Source: Tetrahymena elliotti 4EA
Taxonomy: Eukaryota; Ciliophora; Oligohymenophorea; Hymenostomatida; Tetrahymenidae
Length of the DNA: 64,000 nt
Direction of reading: 5' to 3'
Assembly: GCA_000231825.2 (NCBI GenBank)
Contig: JH720295.1
Location: 1,088,027-1,152,026 of the forward strand
Translations under genes and position numbers: made by a program
Notes under the pieces: model-generated
Database searches by the model: none
What the model was told of the DNA's origin: nothing
Seen by the model: the letters and a program-made list of their open reading frames with translations, nothing else
Shown here: one piece after another, positions 37,901 to 49,698 of the stretch
How the letters are laid out: every line of letters starts with the position of its first letter
Numbering within the stretch: position 1 is the stretch's first letter

Positions 37901-39631
37901 TATAATTTATTGTTTATCAGTTAAGTAAATAACCTTTAAGAATAAAATTTTGGTTGAGTAAACTGATATAAAATTTAATCTTAAGGATATATGTTTGGTA
38001 AAAAATATAGATTTACTTTGACTAAGTATGAAGTGTTTATTGATATTTTTTAGACTTTAAATCTTTAATTTTACATAATGTATATCAACTTATGGAAGTA
38101 ACAAATAATATTGCATAATATTAATTAATTTTCTGATGATTTTAAGGTAAAATTAAATAAAGTTGATTAGCTAGCTATCTAGTCTATTCTAAATCTTAAT
38201 AGTGAATCTATAATAATTTATGACAATTTTAAGAAAGCAAGAATTATATATAAAAAAACCACGAATTCCAAAAATTAATTGAATTATTGGCTTATATTCA
38301 TGTATTACAACAATTTTGATCTTCTATTAAATAATTTACATTTCATTTGCTATATATAAAACTCTCTAAAAAATTAGCAATATTATTGTATTCTCAAATA
38401 TTTATTCAATGTACTTTTAATGAAATTGTTATGATCATTTTTCTCCAATCTAATTTTCAAAAATCAATAAAAAGAAACTTAATCCTTCATGACTCTATTT
38501 AAGGAGGCTTTAAGTGAATTTCACAAAGTAATTTAAAATGATGTTTATAAATTGAAGTCAATCAAAAATATAAATGTTTATTTGAGCATCAAAATATTTT
38601 GTTACTTATTTGATTATCAAAATATTCTATCTTTCTAATCATTAAATTACTATCAATCTATTTTTAAATATTTGCTCATTTTTATATTAAAAAATACTCA
38701 AAAAAAAAACATTCAAATTTACTTTTATAAACAACAAGATTTTTTCTTAAAATAAAAATTTATTTTTGGGATAATATTTACTATCAGTCAATATCTTTGA
38801 TAGTAAAATTCATTTTAGATAAATAGAAAATTGTGTAAAAAATAATAAAAAACAAATAGTCATTTTATGTTTCAGGTATTATTTCTAAATCTCATTTTTA
38901 CTATAATTTAATTGGCATATTTTTAAGTACTCTTAGACCTTTCTCTTATTTAATTAATTAGCTAATGTTTGTTAACTACCATGAGTTATAAGAAGCAAAA
39001 TAATTTACAAAGTTTAAAATCAATAATGAACAAATCAATTCAATATTTATTAAAAATATCATTTTATTTTCTTTCATTTTTCAAATAATTTCTTTAAAAA
39101 TTTTAATAAAAATTTAATTTACTTTTTTTATTAAGAAAGAATTTAAACAGCTTTGATAACTAGAATGGCTATGTTAATTATTAAATTCCCTTTAGAAAAA
39201 TTTATAAAATAAAAAAATTTAATTTTTCAAAGTAGCATTTTAAATTATGTTAGAAAAATAATGAAAGAAATTTTAATTTTTTACTACTTGTAAACTAATC
39301 TTATAATAATTTAAGATTCGAAATATGTTTAGATTTATTTTATTATAAATGAATGATTTGTGGTTATTTTTATTGAAGAGAATAGGAATAGAAGAAGTTA
39401 ATTAAAAGCTAAATATAAATTTTGTTTTAATTAAATATAGATATAATTTAATATCATTCAATACATTTTCAATTGCAAAAAAGATTTAAAAAAAGCAAGT
39501 ATACAAATGCTAAATTTATTTTTATTAAATTTTTTTTAACTTAATGATCAAAATATATTTTAAGCTACTAGACAAAATACTGCACAGGGAGTTATTGCAA
39601 GTTTAACATGTTTTTTTGTATGCTCGTATTT

Positions 39632-39713
39632 AGAAATTTTAGAGATCATTTTTTTTAGTCATGGAATAATTAAGGATTGTGAAGTATGACGATCGAAATT
39701 AATTTCCAGAAAA
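39632..39713 (+). repeat. Diverged ~80-bp direct repeat, copy 1
   Basis: It begins AGAAATTTTAGAGATCATTT, contains a TATGACGAT core and ends TTTCCAGAAA. Copy 2 lies about 190 bp downstream with the same ends and a GAAATGACGATGAT core. Confidence 0.7.
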
Positions 39714-39900
39714 ACAACAATTGTACAATTAAATTGCTAATTAGTAATTATCTGATGCAAATAAATAACTCAAATTATAAACCAATTTTCAATTCCATTT
39801 TTTTTCTTTTTTTTAATGTTTAAAATGTTTCTTTAAAATAAAATCTTTCAAAAAAAAAAAATTTTTTTTATTGGATTGCTTTGTTTGAATTGTTTTATGA

Positions 39901-39981
39901 AGAAATTTTAGAGATCATTTTTTAAGGTCAACTTTGATTTTGGATGACTTTGAAATGACGATGATATTTAGTTTCCAGAAA
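39901..39981 (+). repeat. Diverged ~80-bp direct repeat, copy 2
   Basis: Same start (AGAAATTTTAGAGATCATTT) and end (TTTCCAGAAA) as copy 1 with a diverged middle. Both lie within 550 bp of the next gene's start, so a regulatory role is possible but unproven. Confidence 0.7.
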
Positions 39982-40173
39982 CAGGTTATTATAATATAAA
40001 AAGCTTAGAAAATAGCCTTATAATTAATAAATATATAATAAATAAATTAATATTAATAGCTTTCATTATTTCTATTAAATAAAATCAGTATTAACTCCAA
40101 ATTTATCTTTTTATCAGATAAACAAACAAATAAATAAACAAAGGAATCAATCAATAAAATTAGTTAACATAAA

Positions 40174-41989
40174 ATGATCCAAAAGTTTAATTTCTTAAAG
40201 AATACTGCATTGTTAAAGCAATTAGCTAGCAAACTTGAAAAATCAATGTGTACTAGAAACATGAAATACTTAAGATTACTTAGCAATACAAACAAGCTTA
40301 ATTTCTAATACAATCCTTCATTTTTCTTCTCTACTCAATCTGCATGCACTGCAAATCCTAAGTAAGCTCCTAAATCCAACGAAAGTCAAAATACAACCAC
40401 AGTTATTGAACACAAAGACTTCTACGTTGAGCAACTTTTCACTGGCTGTCTTGCCTCATACACTTACTACATTGAATCCAATGGTGAAGCTGCTATGTAA
40501 GATATTTATTTATTTTCATTTTAAATAGAAATAGTAGAAATTAACATATAATTAACTTTTATTTATTTATTAATAAAGTATTGATCCTTTGAGAGAAACT
40601 AAGCCATACACTGATTTAGCTGCTAAAAGAGGAGCTAAAATCAAATACATCTTAGAATCTCACTTCCATGCTGATTTCGTCTCTGGTCACATTAGTTTGG
40701 CTAAAAAAACTGGTGCTAAAATTGTTTATGGACCTGGTGCATAAGCTCAATACGATATTTATGTTGCTAAAGATGGTGAAGATCTCTAATTAGGAAACAT
40801 TAAACTTCAAGTAAACTATTTATTTACTATTTAAATCTATTTTAAACTCTATTTTTAAAAGAGAAAAATCATTTTTTTCTTATTTATTTTGTTATTTGTT
40901 ATTAATTTTTGAATTTTTAAAATAAAGGTTTTGCACACTCCTGGTCACACTACTGAAAGCTCCTGCTTTTTGCTTAAAGATAGCAAGAATTAACCTCATT
41001 CTGTCTATACTGGTGATACTCTCTTCTTAGGTGAAGTTGGCAGACCTGATTTAGCTGTTAAATCTGGATAGATTACTGAAAAAGATCTTGCTGGTATGCT
41101 TTTTGATAGCATTAAGAATAAATTATTACCTTTACCTGATGATGTAATTGTCTTCCCTTCTCATGGCGCTGGCTCTGCTTGTGGTAAAAATATTGGCAAA
41201 GGTCATATGTGTGACATAGGAAATTAAAAAAAGAAAAATTATGCTTTATAACCCATGAGTCGTGATTAATTCATTCAAGTAGTCACTCACGAGTTACCTA
41301 AACCACCTTAATATTTCTTCTATGATGCTGGTTTGAATAAAACTGGTTATGCTAACTTAGAAGATGCAACAATTGCCAATTTCAATGCAATTAAACCTGA
41401 AAATTTATCTTAAATTCAAGCTCAAACTAAGGGACTTGTCTTAGATTGCAGAAACTCAATCAATGAAGGCTATATTGAAGGATCAATCAATATTGGTTTA
41501 AACACTCCTTTTGCAGTCTGGGTAGGTACTTTAATTGACCCTAAAACCCCTCTTATTCTCTTGACTGAACCCGGTCATGAAGAAGAAGCTGCTAAGAGAT
41601 TAATGAGAATTGGTTTCGATCACATTATTGGTTACGTTGATGGAGGTTTCTAAGCTATCAAAAACAGTGGAAGTGTACAAATCAACAAAAGCAAAATTTT
41701 AAATTCTGAATAGTTCATAAAAATTGCTAACAATCCTTAAAACTTTGTTGTTGATGTTAGAAATAAAAGTGAAACTGACCAAGGTAAAGGACACAATGCT
41801 AAAACTATCCCTCTTGGAGAATTAGCATCTAGAGTTAGAGAATTACCCAAGGATTAAGAAGTTTATATCTACTGTTAGAGTGGAGCTAGATCTAAAATGG
41901 CCATCACCTTACTTAATACTCTTGGAGTTAAAAACATTACTATTGCTAATGATGGATATAAAATTTTACACGAACATGGATTAAAATGA
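40174..41989 (+). CDS. Persulfide dioxygenase (ETHE1/CstB-like) with two rhodanese domains
   Basis: Exons 40174-40496, 40579-40810 and 40928-41989; 538 aa. Residues 1-~80 are basic with Ser/Arg/Leu (MIQKFNFLKNTALLKQLASK), a likely mitochondrial presequence. The metallo-beta-lactamase fold runs from ~82: H136-F-H138-A-D140-FVSGH, H192 in HTPGHTT, D215 in TGDTLF and H264 in SHGAG. ETHE1-type enzymes hold one Fe(II) with the equivalents of H136, H192 and D215, and oxidise glutathione persulfide to sulfite and GSH. The first rhodanese domain (~345-440, LDCRNSINEGYIEGSINIG) lacks a Cys in its loop (LLTEPGHEE). The second (~445-535) has the active loop C501-QSGARS. MBL-rhodanese-rhodanese is the bacterial CstB layout, coupling persulfide oxidation with thiosulfate sulfurtransfer. 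A role in mitochondrial sulfide detoxification is inferred. Confidence 0.9.
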
Positions 41990-42405
41990 TCAAAATATTT
42001 ATTTAAATAAAATTAATTTCTTGTATCTATTTCTATTTAGTAGCATATACTCTTATTCATTAATAAACTAACTTTCCACAAATTTCATTCAAATACACTC
42101 ATCTGTTTAAGTCTATAATATATGGTTTACAAAAATTATTAAATAAATACCTTAATCTATCTTTCTTATTTTTTCTTTAAGTTTTATTTCTTTCCTATAT
42201 TTATAAATATACAAAATATAAAAGAATTTATGAAGGTAAAATGAATACATTTGTGAAAAGAAATCATACAATATATTGGTTTGTCTTGAAACAATATTAA
42301 AAGTTATATTTTAAAAGATTTTAAGGATGGTTGAAAAAACAAAGATTTGAAAAACAAATAAGATATATGATAAATTGAAAAAATATTTTATTTATATTGA
42401 ATTGA
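41990..42405. other. Spacer between convergent genes
   Basis: 3' flanks of the persulfide dioxygenase and RTCA genes; nothing else is seen. Confidence 0.5.
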
Positions 42406-44199
42406 TCATTCATTTTTAAGTCCAACTCCTACTATTTTAATAATTTTAGATTGATGTCCTGCAACTTCATCATCAACTACATCTATTTTAAGTTCTGGTA
42501 GGAATTCTTTAAGAACATAAAAACTGGCTAAAGAGTGACCTGTGATACTAGAATTAACTCTAAGTTAAGATTCTCCATTAGCTAAGGCCATGTAGAGCAA
42601 TAACTTTTAAATTATAAATTACTAACTAAAATATTAAACAAAATTTATAGAATTTACTTGATCTTAATGGTATTCATCAAGGCATCCTCCTTCAGAAAGT
42701 TCTTTTTCAAAGTTTTCATAAACTTTTTAAGCTGCATCCTAAAAAAGAAAAGAAAATATAAATTAAAAATAGAATCAACAAAGATAAATTAAAAATAGAA
42801 TCAATAAAGATAAATTAAAAATAGAATCAATAAAGATAAATTAAAAATAGAATCAATAAAGATAAATTAATTAATTACTTCAACATCAAGATCAACATCG
42901 TTATAATAAGAAAATGCAAAATAATTATCATCTGATCCATAAGCATGTGCAATAATTGCATAACACTCTTTGTATTTTTTATTTTTGATTTACTTAATGT
43001 CTACTTCAAATTCCACATCATCTTCTTTAACTCCTTCTTGCTTATTGACTAAGAAACTTAAAATATCTTTTTCTATTATAAAAATAAATAAATCTTATCA
43101 TAAATTTCTAAAAATATTTTTTTAGAATTAAAATGAATGAAATATTTCTTACTCAAAGGTCTGAAGTAATCTTTTTATGCTTTTTCACAAGTATCAGTTA
43201 GAATGAATTGAATATAAATTTTATTTATAATTGAACGTTTAGTAATATTAATAGGCTTTATGTAATCTGCTATTGGCTAGATTTCTAATTGAATTTGTCC
43301 ACCACCTCTTGGATAATAACCTTCATGGATTAAGTTAAATTAGAAATGAACACCCATTTTTAAAAGTAGAGGTTTAAGAATTCTTTGAATTGTTTCATAA
43401 GGAGGAGATTTATTAACATCAGTTCCACCCTAAAATAATTTTAACAAATGATAAATAATCTTTCAAAAAAAAATTTTTTATTCATTCAAAGTCTTTATCG
43501 TTTTTCATTTTTTTTGGATTGTATTACATTCTTTTCTTATTAAAGAGTCTATAAAAAAATAGAAAATTTGATTTTCACATAAATAAATATCTTTGAAAGA
43601 AATAGAAAGTTAACTTATTATTAAATAGTCTACCGATAGCTTAATGCTAGATGGGTTTTTACCAAAAATCATTGTAGGAATAATTGATTAAACCATTAGA
43701 CTGATAGCAGCAGCACTTTAAGATCCTCCTGCATAATTTCCTATTTAATAATTGCTTTTAAATTATTTATTCTTTTTTAAAGTTTAATTTTTACCGCTTT
43801 TGATTTTCATTTATGGCTCATATGTTATATTTAATGATTTTTATTTATCACCAACTACTTCAGCTTTTGTGATTTCTCTCATCAATTTAATCTAAAATTT
43901 AACATTTTCTTTAACATATTAAAAATACTTCTTTATAAATTTTACTGCTCCAATTAGTTAGTTATTCAAACCAGGATTTGGTCTGTTAATTCTGATATTT
44001 TTCAATTTAATAGACTTTTGCAAAATATTACTTAGAGCCATACTTGATCTGATAATCTAATTTAAGTTTAAAATAATAATGCTAAGTAACCTTCATCTAT
44101 TTATTATAGCTATTTTATTTATTTTTTTGTTTGTTTTATTACTTGACCTCCTCCTTCATGAAGAGAACCATCTATTTCTAGATAAGCTACGTCTACCAT
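42406..44199 (-). CDS. RTCA: RNA 3'-terminal phosphate cyclase
   Basis: Seven exons, minus strand: 44143-44199, 43795-44056, 43634-43740, 43153-43429, 42879-43072, 42658-42738 and 42406-42603. All junctions are GT..AG and phases close to 391 aa. The start LEIDGSLHEGGGQ followed by IIRSSMALS is the RTC signature (EGGGQ-x-x-R-x-S-x-x-LS). Next come RPNPGLNNQL, the glycine loop AGGSQSAAAISLMVQ, GGTDVNKSPPYETI and a C-terminal block DQLLLYMALANGESQLRV with GHSLASFYVLKEF. The His of that block aligns by eye with the catalytic His that is adenylylated in RtcA and is missing in the ribosome-biogenesis homologue RCL1, so a true cyclase is favoured. The enzyme converts 3'-phosphate RNA ends to 2',3'-cyclic phosphate using ATP. 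Intron 5 carries a tandem repeat. Confidence 0.88.
42760..42863. repeat. 26-bp tandem repeat in RTCA intron, 4 copies
   Basis: The unit AAATTAAAAATAGAATCAAT plus AAAGAT occurs four times; one substitution in the first copy (C for T). It lies entirely within the intron 42739-42878. Confidence 0.9.
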
Positions 44200-45581
44200 T
44201 TTTATTAACTACTTACAAATTTAGTATCTTTTAATTCTTTAATAATTCTTATCAAAATGTTTAATTAATTTGTTATTTTTTATATTTCTAATAACTAATT
44301 CTTTCATGTATGTACATAATTGGCCAGAAAAGTAAAAAGAGTCTACCACTTTTTTTAAGTTTTACACATGAAATTTCAAAAAAAAAAATTTTTTATCATT
44401 AAATCTACTTGAAAAAGAATTAAAAAAAGATATATTATCAAATTAATTGATTAAAAGCTAACAAAATTTAATTTAGTGGATCAAAAATTTGATTCAAAAC
44501 TGTTTCTTTCCATTATTAAAAATTTAACTAAATAAAACCATAAGATATCTTGAGTAATTAATTGCTTTATATCAAAAAATATATTTCTTAGTGGTCATTT
44601 TAAACAAATAAAATCAATTTCAATAATTTTATTTTAGAAAGGAAAAAATATCTTTTTTAATTAATTTAAAATAAAAATTAATATTAATCGAAATAAATTA
44701 GAAGGATTCTTTATAAATTATGAAAAATTATACTATTTATTTGATCAAATAAATATTTTTTAATATAGTTATTCTGTCAATATTTTTTTATTGTTGAGCC
44801 TTCAAATTAGTAAAATGTTTATATATAAGAATAAGTATGATTCTTAATTTATGCATCTAATTATAATCATTAAATTTAAAAATTATATGTATGCCTCTAA
44901 TTATAAAAATTAAGGTAAGTCAATAAAACGATTCCTGAATTAAGATCTTATTTTGATTCAAAAATACAATAAAATAAATAATTAGCAACTACATGTGTTT
45001 ATTATATTTTGATGGAGAGAGTGAGCAAAAAATAAGACAATTATTGGTTGATAATCAATTAATTTAAAGAAGGAGCTAAAAATAGTAATTTACATAAGAA
45101 ATTAACAAGTAAATAAATTATTTAGAGAGCTAATGAATATTTATATCAAAATATTAGTAAGTAGTAAATCAGTCAATAAAGAAATTATATTTTGATTAAT
45201 TAAAGACCATCTTACTTTTACTTTAAGAAATTTAGAATCACATTCATCCGTATTCATTCATATTAACAGAGAAGCTAGCTAACAAGCAAGCTAAAAGGTG
45301 CCTAACACAACAGAAATTTGTTAGTAAATTAAACAAATTAAAAGATCGATAGGAAATAGAAATAACAATTAAAGTTAATAATTAAAGGATTATAATTTCA
45401 TTCAATCAAACAAACAATTATAACAAGAAGAACAAGAAGAAGATATTTGTTAGAAAAAATATAATTTTCATAAGCAAAAGATTAAAAAGGTGATTAAGAA
45501 AACAAATCTCTGGATCAATAAAAATAGTTTTCAAGAAAAGTAAGGAATAATAAAGATATTTGGTTGGTAAATCGTTAAGAC
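44200..45581. other. Spacer between divergent genes
   Basis: A/T-rich DNA between RTCA and the two-TM gene. The last ~350 bp before 45582 are A-rich on the plus strand, consistent with a leader. No gene is supported. Confidence 0.4.
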
Positions 45582-46328
45582 ATGGAGGAACTTTTGAAGG
45601 ATAAAGGATATTTTAAATTCATAATTGGACGCAGTAGAGTAAAAGGATAGTTCAACAGGGAAATTATTTAGAGAAAGTATTAGGAGAAGGATTGGGTTAA
45701 AGAGAAAATACAAATCAAATAGATCATAGAAGTCATTGATGAGATTGAAGATATATGTAATTGTTTCATGGTCAATAGGATCATATTTGCTCTTTAATTA
45801 TTTTGTGCAATGATGGCATTTGCTCTTTTTGTAATCGGAATTATTATTAATGTGTAAGTGACTAAATCTGACAGCTCAGTCAAATTGTACAATTTTTGGG
45901 ATTTGAGCTGGCCATATTTCTCTTGTTTTTTCTTCATCCCTCTCATTTCATTAGGCTTGTTTTTTATTAACAAGCACTACCTCAATAAATACGAAAGAAT
46001 GATATCTTAGTACTTTGCTGAAATCAACATTAACATATTTGAAAAACAACAAATTATTTGGAAAATTGGGGAACAATGCTCTTATGTGGACTTAAGTCAA
46101 GTTTCTAAATTGAGATCAAACAGCTAAGAAATGAGTATAGCTTCACCCTAAAGCATCAAAACAAGCAAGAAAGCTGACATCGAAAATAAAAATATTTCTA
46201 TTGAAACTGAGTCTAACTAGCATAATATCTCAAGCAGTTTTAATCCTATTTAAATTAACTCAAATGTAAACTATCAGAAAGAATACTTTGGTGGAAACCC
46301 TGAAACTATGGATAATTCTGCTCTTTGA
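45582..46328 (+). CDS. Two-TM hypothetical membrane protein
   Basis: Single exon, 248 aa, TGA 46326-46328. A basic, helical N-terminal region (~1-62, many Lys/Arg/Glu) leads into TM1 at ~66-91 (NRIIFALQLFCAMMAFALFV) and a short polar loop (TKSDSSVKLYN). TM2 lies at ~110-130 (WPYFSCFFFIPLISLGLFF). The C-terminal ~115 residues are cytoplasmic-type, rich in Ser, Asn, Gln and Ile, ending in an acidic/aromatic tail. Both termini would be on the same side. G+C and codon choice (AGC, GAC, CTC) are clearly coding. An in-frame extension upstream of the ATG without another ATG was not used. No family is recognised; such two-TM proteins are common in ciliates. Confidence 0.75.
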
Positions 46329-46622
46329 TCTACCAAAACAAACACAAATACACTACAATTAAACTGTATTAATATTAAATTTATATACATATACTCGTAT
46401 TTATTGATACTTTATATAGTGCATCTAAAGATTTCATTTGAAATGTGAGTATATTTATCTATTTTAATTAATAATTCCATCTAATTAAAATAGAATTATA
46501 TCACTTCATCTTATTTACTATCCAATATTTTTTAATTATTTTTCTCAATCTACTTTTAAGCTAAATTTACTTTACTTCTAATCTGAATATTTCTACTTAA
46601 AATACCAAAGAAAAGATAGATA

Positions 46623-48988
46623 ATGCATTATACTTTATTATATTGTCATTAATCTTGAATCATCTTAGGATATTATCTATAAAATTTTAATTTGAATCTA
46701 ATAGTATGTAAATACTTTTATAAAAAATAAATAGTCAGTAAATTAGAATTTGAAAATAGCTCGTAAGATTTGGAATTGATTGAGAAGAAATAAATTGGAT
46801 TTTTTTTACATACAACTAACTGCTAATTAACAGATTGTAACCAAATTAAATTTGAAGATATTATTTAAGTTTTCTAATAAATCTTAATCAGAATGTCACT
46901 TTAGCTATTCATGAAGTTCCATTACAAAAAAAAATCTAAAATGTCTATTTAACTAAAAGATTGTAATAATTTGAGACTACTCTTTTTAATACATAACAAC
47001 AACTTTTATATTAAACAAGTGGGTAATAAATAAATATCTTAAAATTAATCTTGACAGAATTATTTCATCAACAATGAGTTCACAAAAAACAGCAAGTAAA
47101 AATTATTCTAGCCTTAAAGAATAAAGATTGAATTAATTGATTTTCTTAATATAATAGGGAGTAATTCAGATTATTAAAATACTTAATCAGTTTTAACTTT
47201 GATTTATTATTGATTCTTATTTTTCAAAATAGAATGTAAATTACATTTCAAATCTTATTCAAACAACTGACTTTGAGATTCAAACAGCATGTAATTTTAC
47301 TTATTATTTCAAATTAAAATATCTAATATTCTTTTTCAAAATAAAACTAACAATGGTAAGTAATATATTTGATCATTTTAGACTTGGAAAGTATTCAATA
47401 AAATCATATTTACCATGAAACCAAATAGATTCAAGTATTATTTTTAGAAATTTTTTATTAAACATAAATTTTTATTTAAATCACTAACTTAAAATAGCAA
47501 CAAGTAATATCTTTAAACAATCTAGAGTCAAAAGAGATTTAATTTTGAAATAAATATAGCTTGGAGTAAAATTTTTATAATTTTAAATGAAAAAGTAATA
47601 TAGTAACTTTAAAAAAAATATAAATAACAAAGAGTAATCTAATTTATTTAAATAACTAATTAAGAATAGCTAAAAGTAATTTCTTTAAATAATTTTAAAT
47701 TTAAATAGATTAAATTTATTTATTAAATAAAAATAGGAAGAAGTATCTTTTATAAGTTTAAATTGAAAAATAATAAAATAACTTTCAAAATAAAAATAGC
47801 GAATAGTCATATTTTAGAATTAAATAAATTTTAAAGAGGCAAATCTATATTTTAAATTTAAAATAGAGCAAATTAATTAATATTAAAAAATGCATTTAAA
47901 TTCAAATATTTCTAATTAAACTTATAAAATATAAAAAGCGTCAAGTAATACACTAATAATTAAATTTTTGTAGATACTTAAAACAATTTCAAAAAAACAG
48001 ATTGTAAAATAAAGAATTGTTAAAAATCTTAAGTGAGATTTGTCCTAATTTTAAATCTAGATGGAAGTAATATTTTAAATTATTAAAAAAAAGATTTTAA
48101 CTGATTTATTCAAATAAAAAAGAGAGTAATTCTAACTTTTGAAAAATTTAAAGTTAAAAGTAAATGATATGGATTGAGTCATATTAAATTTATTAAAAGA
48201 CCATAATTTAAATGATTTTATATGAGAAATAAATGAATAATGTAATATTATTTGATGAAAAACAGAAAGTAAAATGTTAAATTCAAAAATATGTCAGACT
48301 AATTAAAATTAAATCTTATTAGCATGTAATTAATACTAAAACATCTCATAAAGTTTTATTAATTTTAATTTATTTAGTAAAATAAAAGCAAGTAAGATAT
48401 AATTGAAATTTTTAGAAATTTTAATTGCTTAAATTTGTATTTAAAAGAATGTAAATTTGTCTTGAAAGAACCTGGTTTAAAATTAATTTCTAAAATATTA
48501 ATCATTTAGAGAGTAGATTTTTATTTTATTCAAAATAATTAAGAGATTTATTAATTTTAAATTGTAATATTTGCATTTTGAATTAAACTTTATTACAAAT
48601 CAAAAATAAAAATAGATTGTAATAGATTTGATATTTATTGATGTGGAATTTGTTAAATAATTTATTATCATTTAAAAGCTGGTAATGACTATTAATTCAA
48701 AATCATAAATATGAGAAATATAATATTTTATTTAATTATTTTGAATATTATTAAGGTAAAATAATAACTAGGCAAATGATTGAGCTGAGTTTTCTTCATA
48801 AAATAATTATTTTAATAAATAGAGAGTAAAATTATTTTTAAACATTTTTTTAAAAAAATTAAAATTTTTAATTTAAAGCTCTGATGAAAGACTAAAAGTG
48901 TCTTTAGACTTAAGGCATCCTTGAAAAATAAAATAACTAACTGAATTAAAGACACAGTCATTTCTATTCTAAAGAAATTAAAACTTGA
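46623..48988 (+). CDS. Candidate microexon-array gene
   Basis: A proposed first coding exon (ATG 46623, MHYTLLY, ends 46644 in phase 1) is followed by AG-(N3 or N6)-GTA units. The 3-nt cores start at 46705, 46760, 46834, 46892, 46960, 47020, 47093, 47158, 47233, 47288, 48001, 48123, 48266, 48323, 48389, 48448, 48510, 48616, 48679 and 48823. The 6-nt cores start at 47429, 47498, 47560, 47670, 47737, 47800, 47939 and 48061. A possible 9-nt core is at 47382 and a 30-nt exon at 47604-47633. Most spacers are 52-72 nt and unlike each other. The last exon starts at 48879; in phase 1 it reads LMKDQKCLQTQGILEKQNNQ and ends EIKT-TGA (48986-48988). Phase 0 would stop at once there and phase 2 hits TGA inside the array. 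The product would be Ser/Thr/Lys/Gln-rich. No family is recognised and there is no RNA support. Confidence 0.5.
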
Positions 48989-49698
48989 ACAAAAATAAAT
49001 AAGTTATGATATGTTAAATATGTAAATAATTTATGTAATTAGTTTATGTGTTTTTATATGTTATAAACTTAATTTATTAATTTTTTTTTTTAAACAATAA
49101 AAAACAAATGATATTTTGAAAGAAAAATGAAAAAAAAAATAATGTTTTTATTAAATAAATTATCTATTTTATCTTATAAAAAATTTAATTTTAATAGAAT
49201 TTTAAAAGATTTTAATTAATTGATAATCAAATTGGTTTATTAGATAAAATGTTATTAATTAATTAGAAATAAAATTTAAAATTAATAAAAAATATTTGAT
49301 TTTTTAATATACACCATATTCAGAAAGCTATAGAAAAAATTTTTATATGTTCAAATACACTATTTTATTGCATTTTATATAGAAGAAAAAACAAACCCGA
49401 GCTAACTTGTTTTAACTTAAAAAAAGTCTAGGTTATTAATTTAAATTTTTTTATTAAATTTCTATTTTAAATTTTTGATTAAATTAAATCTAATATATGA
49501 TTTTAAATATTTTAGATCAATTAATTAGGATTTTTCTAATTATAAATTGATTAAATTAAATCTAAATGATTGTTTGAAAAAATAAGTTTTTAAAAATTAA
49601 ATTAAGAATCAAATTTCTAAAAAATTTGGAAAAACAAAGAAAATTGAAAGGAAGAATAAAAAACTTAATATATATTTTGAATAATGTGATGAAGTTTT
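48989..49698. other. Spacer between convergent genes
   Basis: Very A/T-rich 3' flank; no ORF, repeat or RNA gene is supported. Confidence 0.4.

Larger units (their letters stand above)
31920..40173. other. 8.2 kb gene desert
   Basis: I scanned both strands with TGA-only stops and found no stretch with coding composition, no conserved domain and no microexon-like AG-N3/6-GTA series. Open frames such as 32006-32275 (+) are hydrophobic spacer ORFs. Isolated G- or C-rich patches occur at 37650-37680 and 37745-37765. A short phrase resembling TTTACTAATTTACCTTTTAG recurs near 34800 and 36812. A dispersed ~80-bp repeat pair lies near 39.6 and 39.9 kb. Confidence 0.5.

Noticed and set aside
46735..46737. 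Extra 3-nt microexon TCA between 46705 and 46760, and similar close-set cores (TTAAAA at 48154)
   Set aside because: They would leave introns of only 22-28 nt, below what I would accept; they are in frame, so the model is unaffected.
48879..48960. C/D-box snoRNA at the end of the microexon array (TGATGA ... CTGA, with a GTGTCTTT/AAAGACAC pairing)
   Set aside because: The C box lacks a purine before TGATGA, there is no clear terminal stem, and the segment fits better as the phase-1 final exon.
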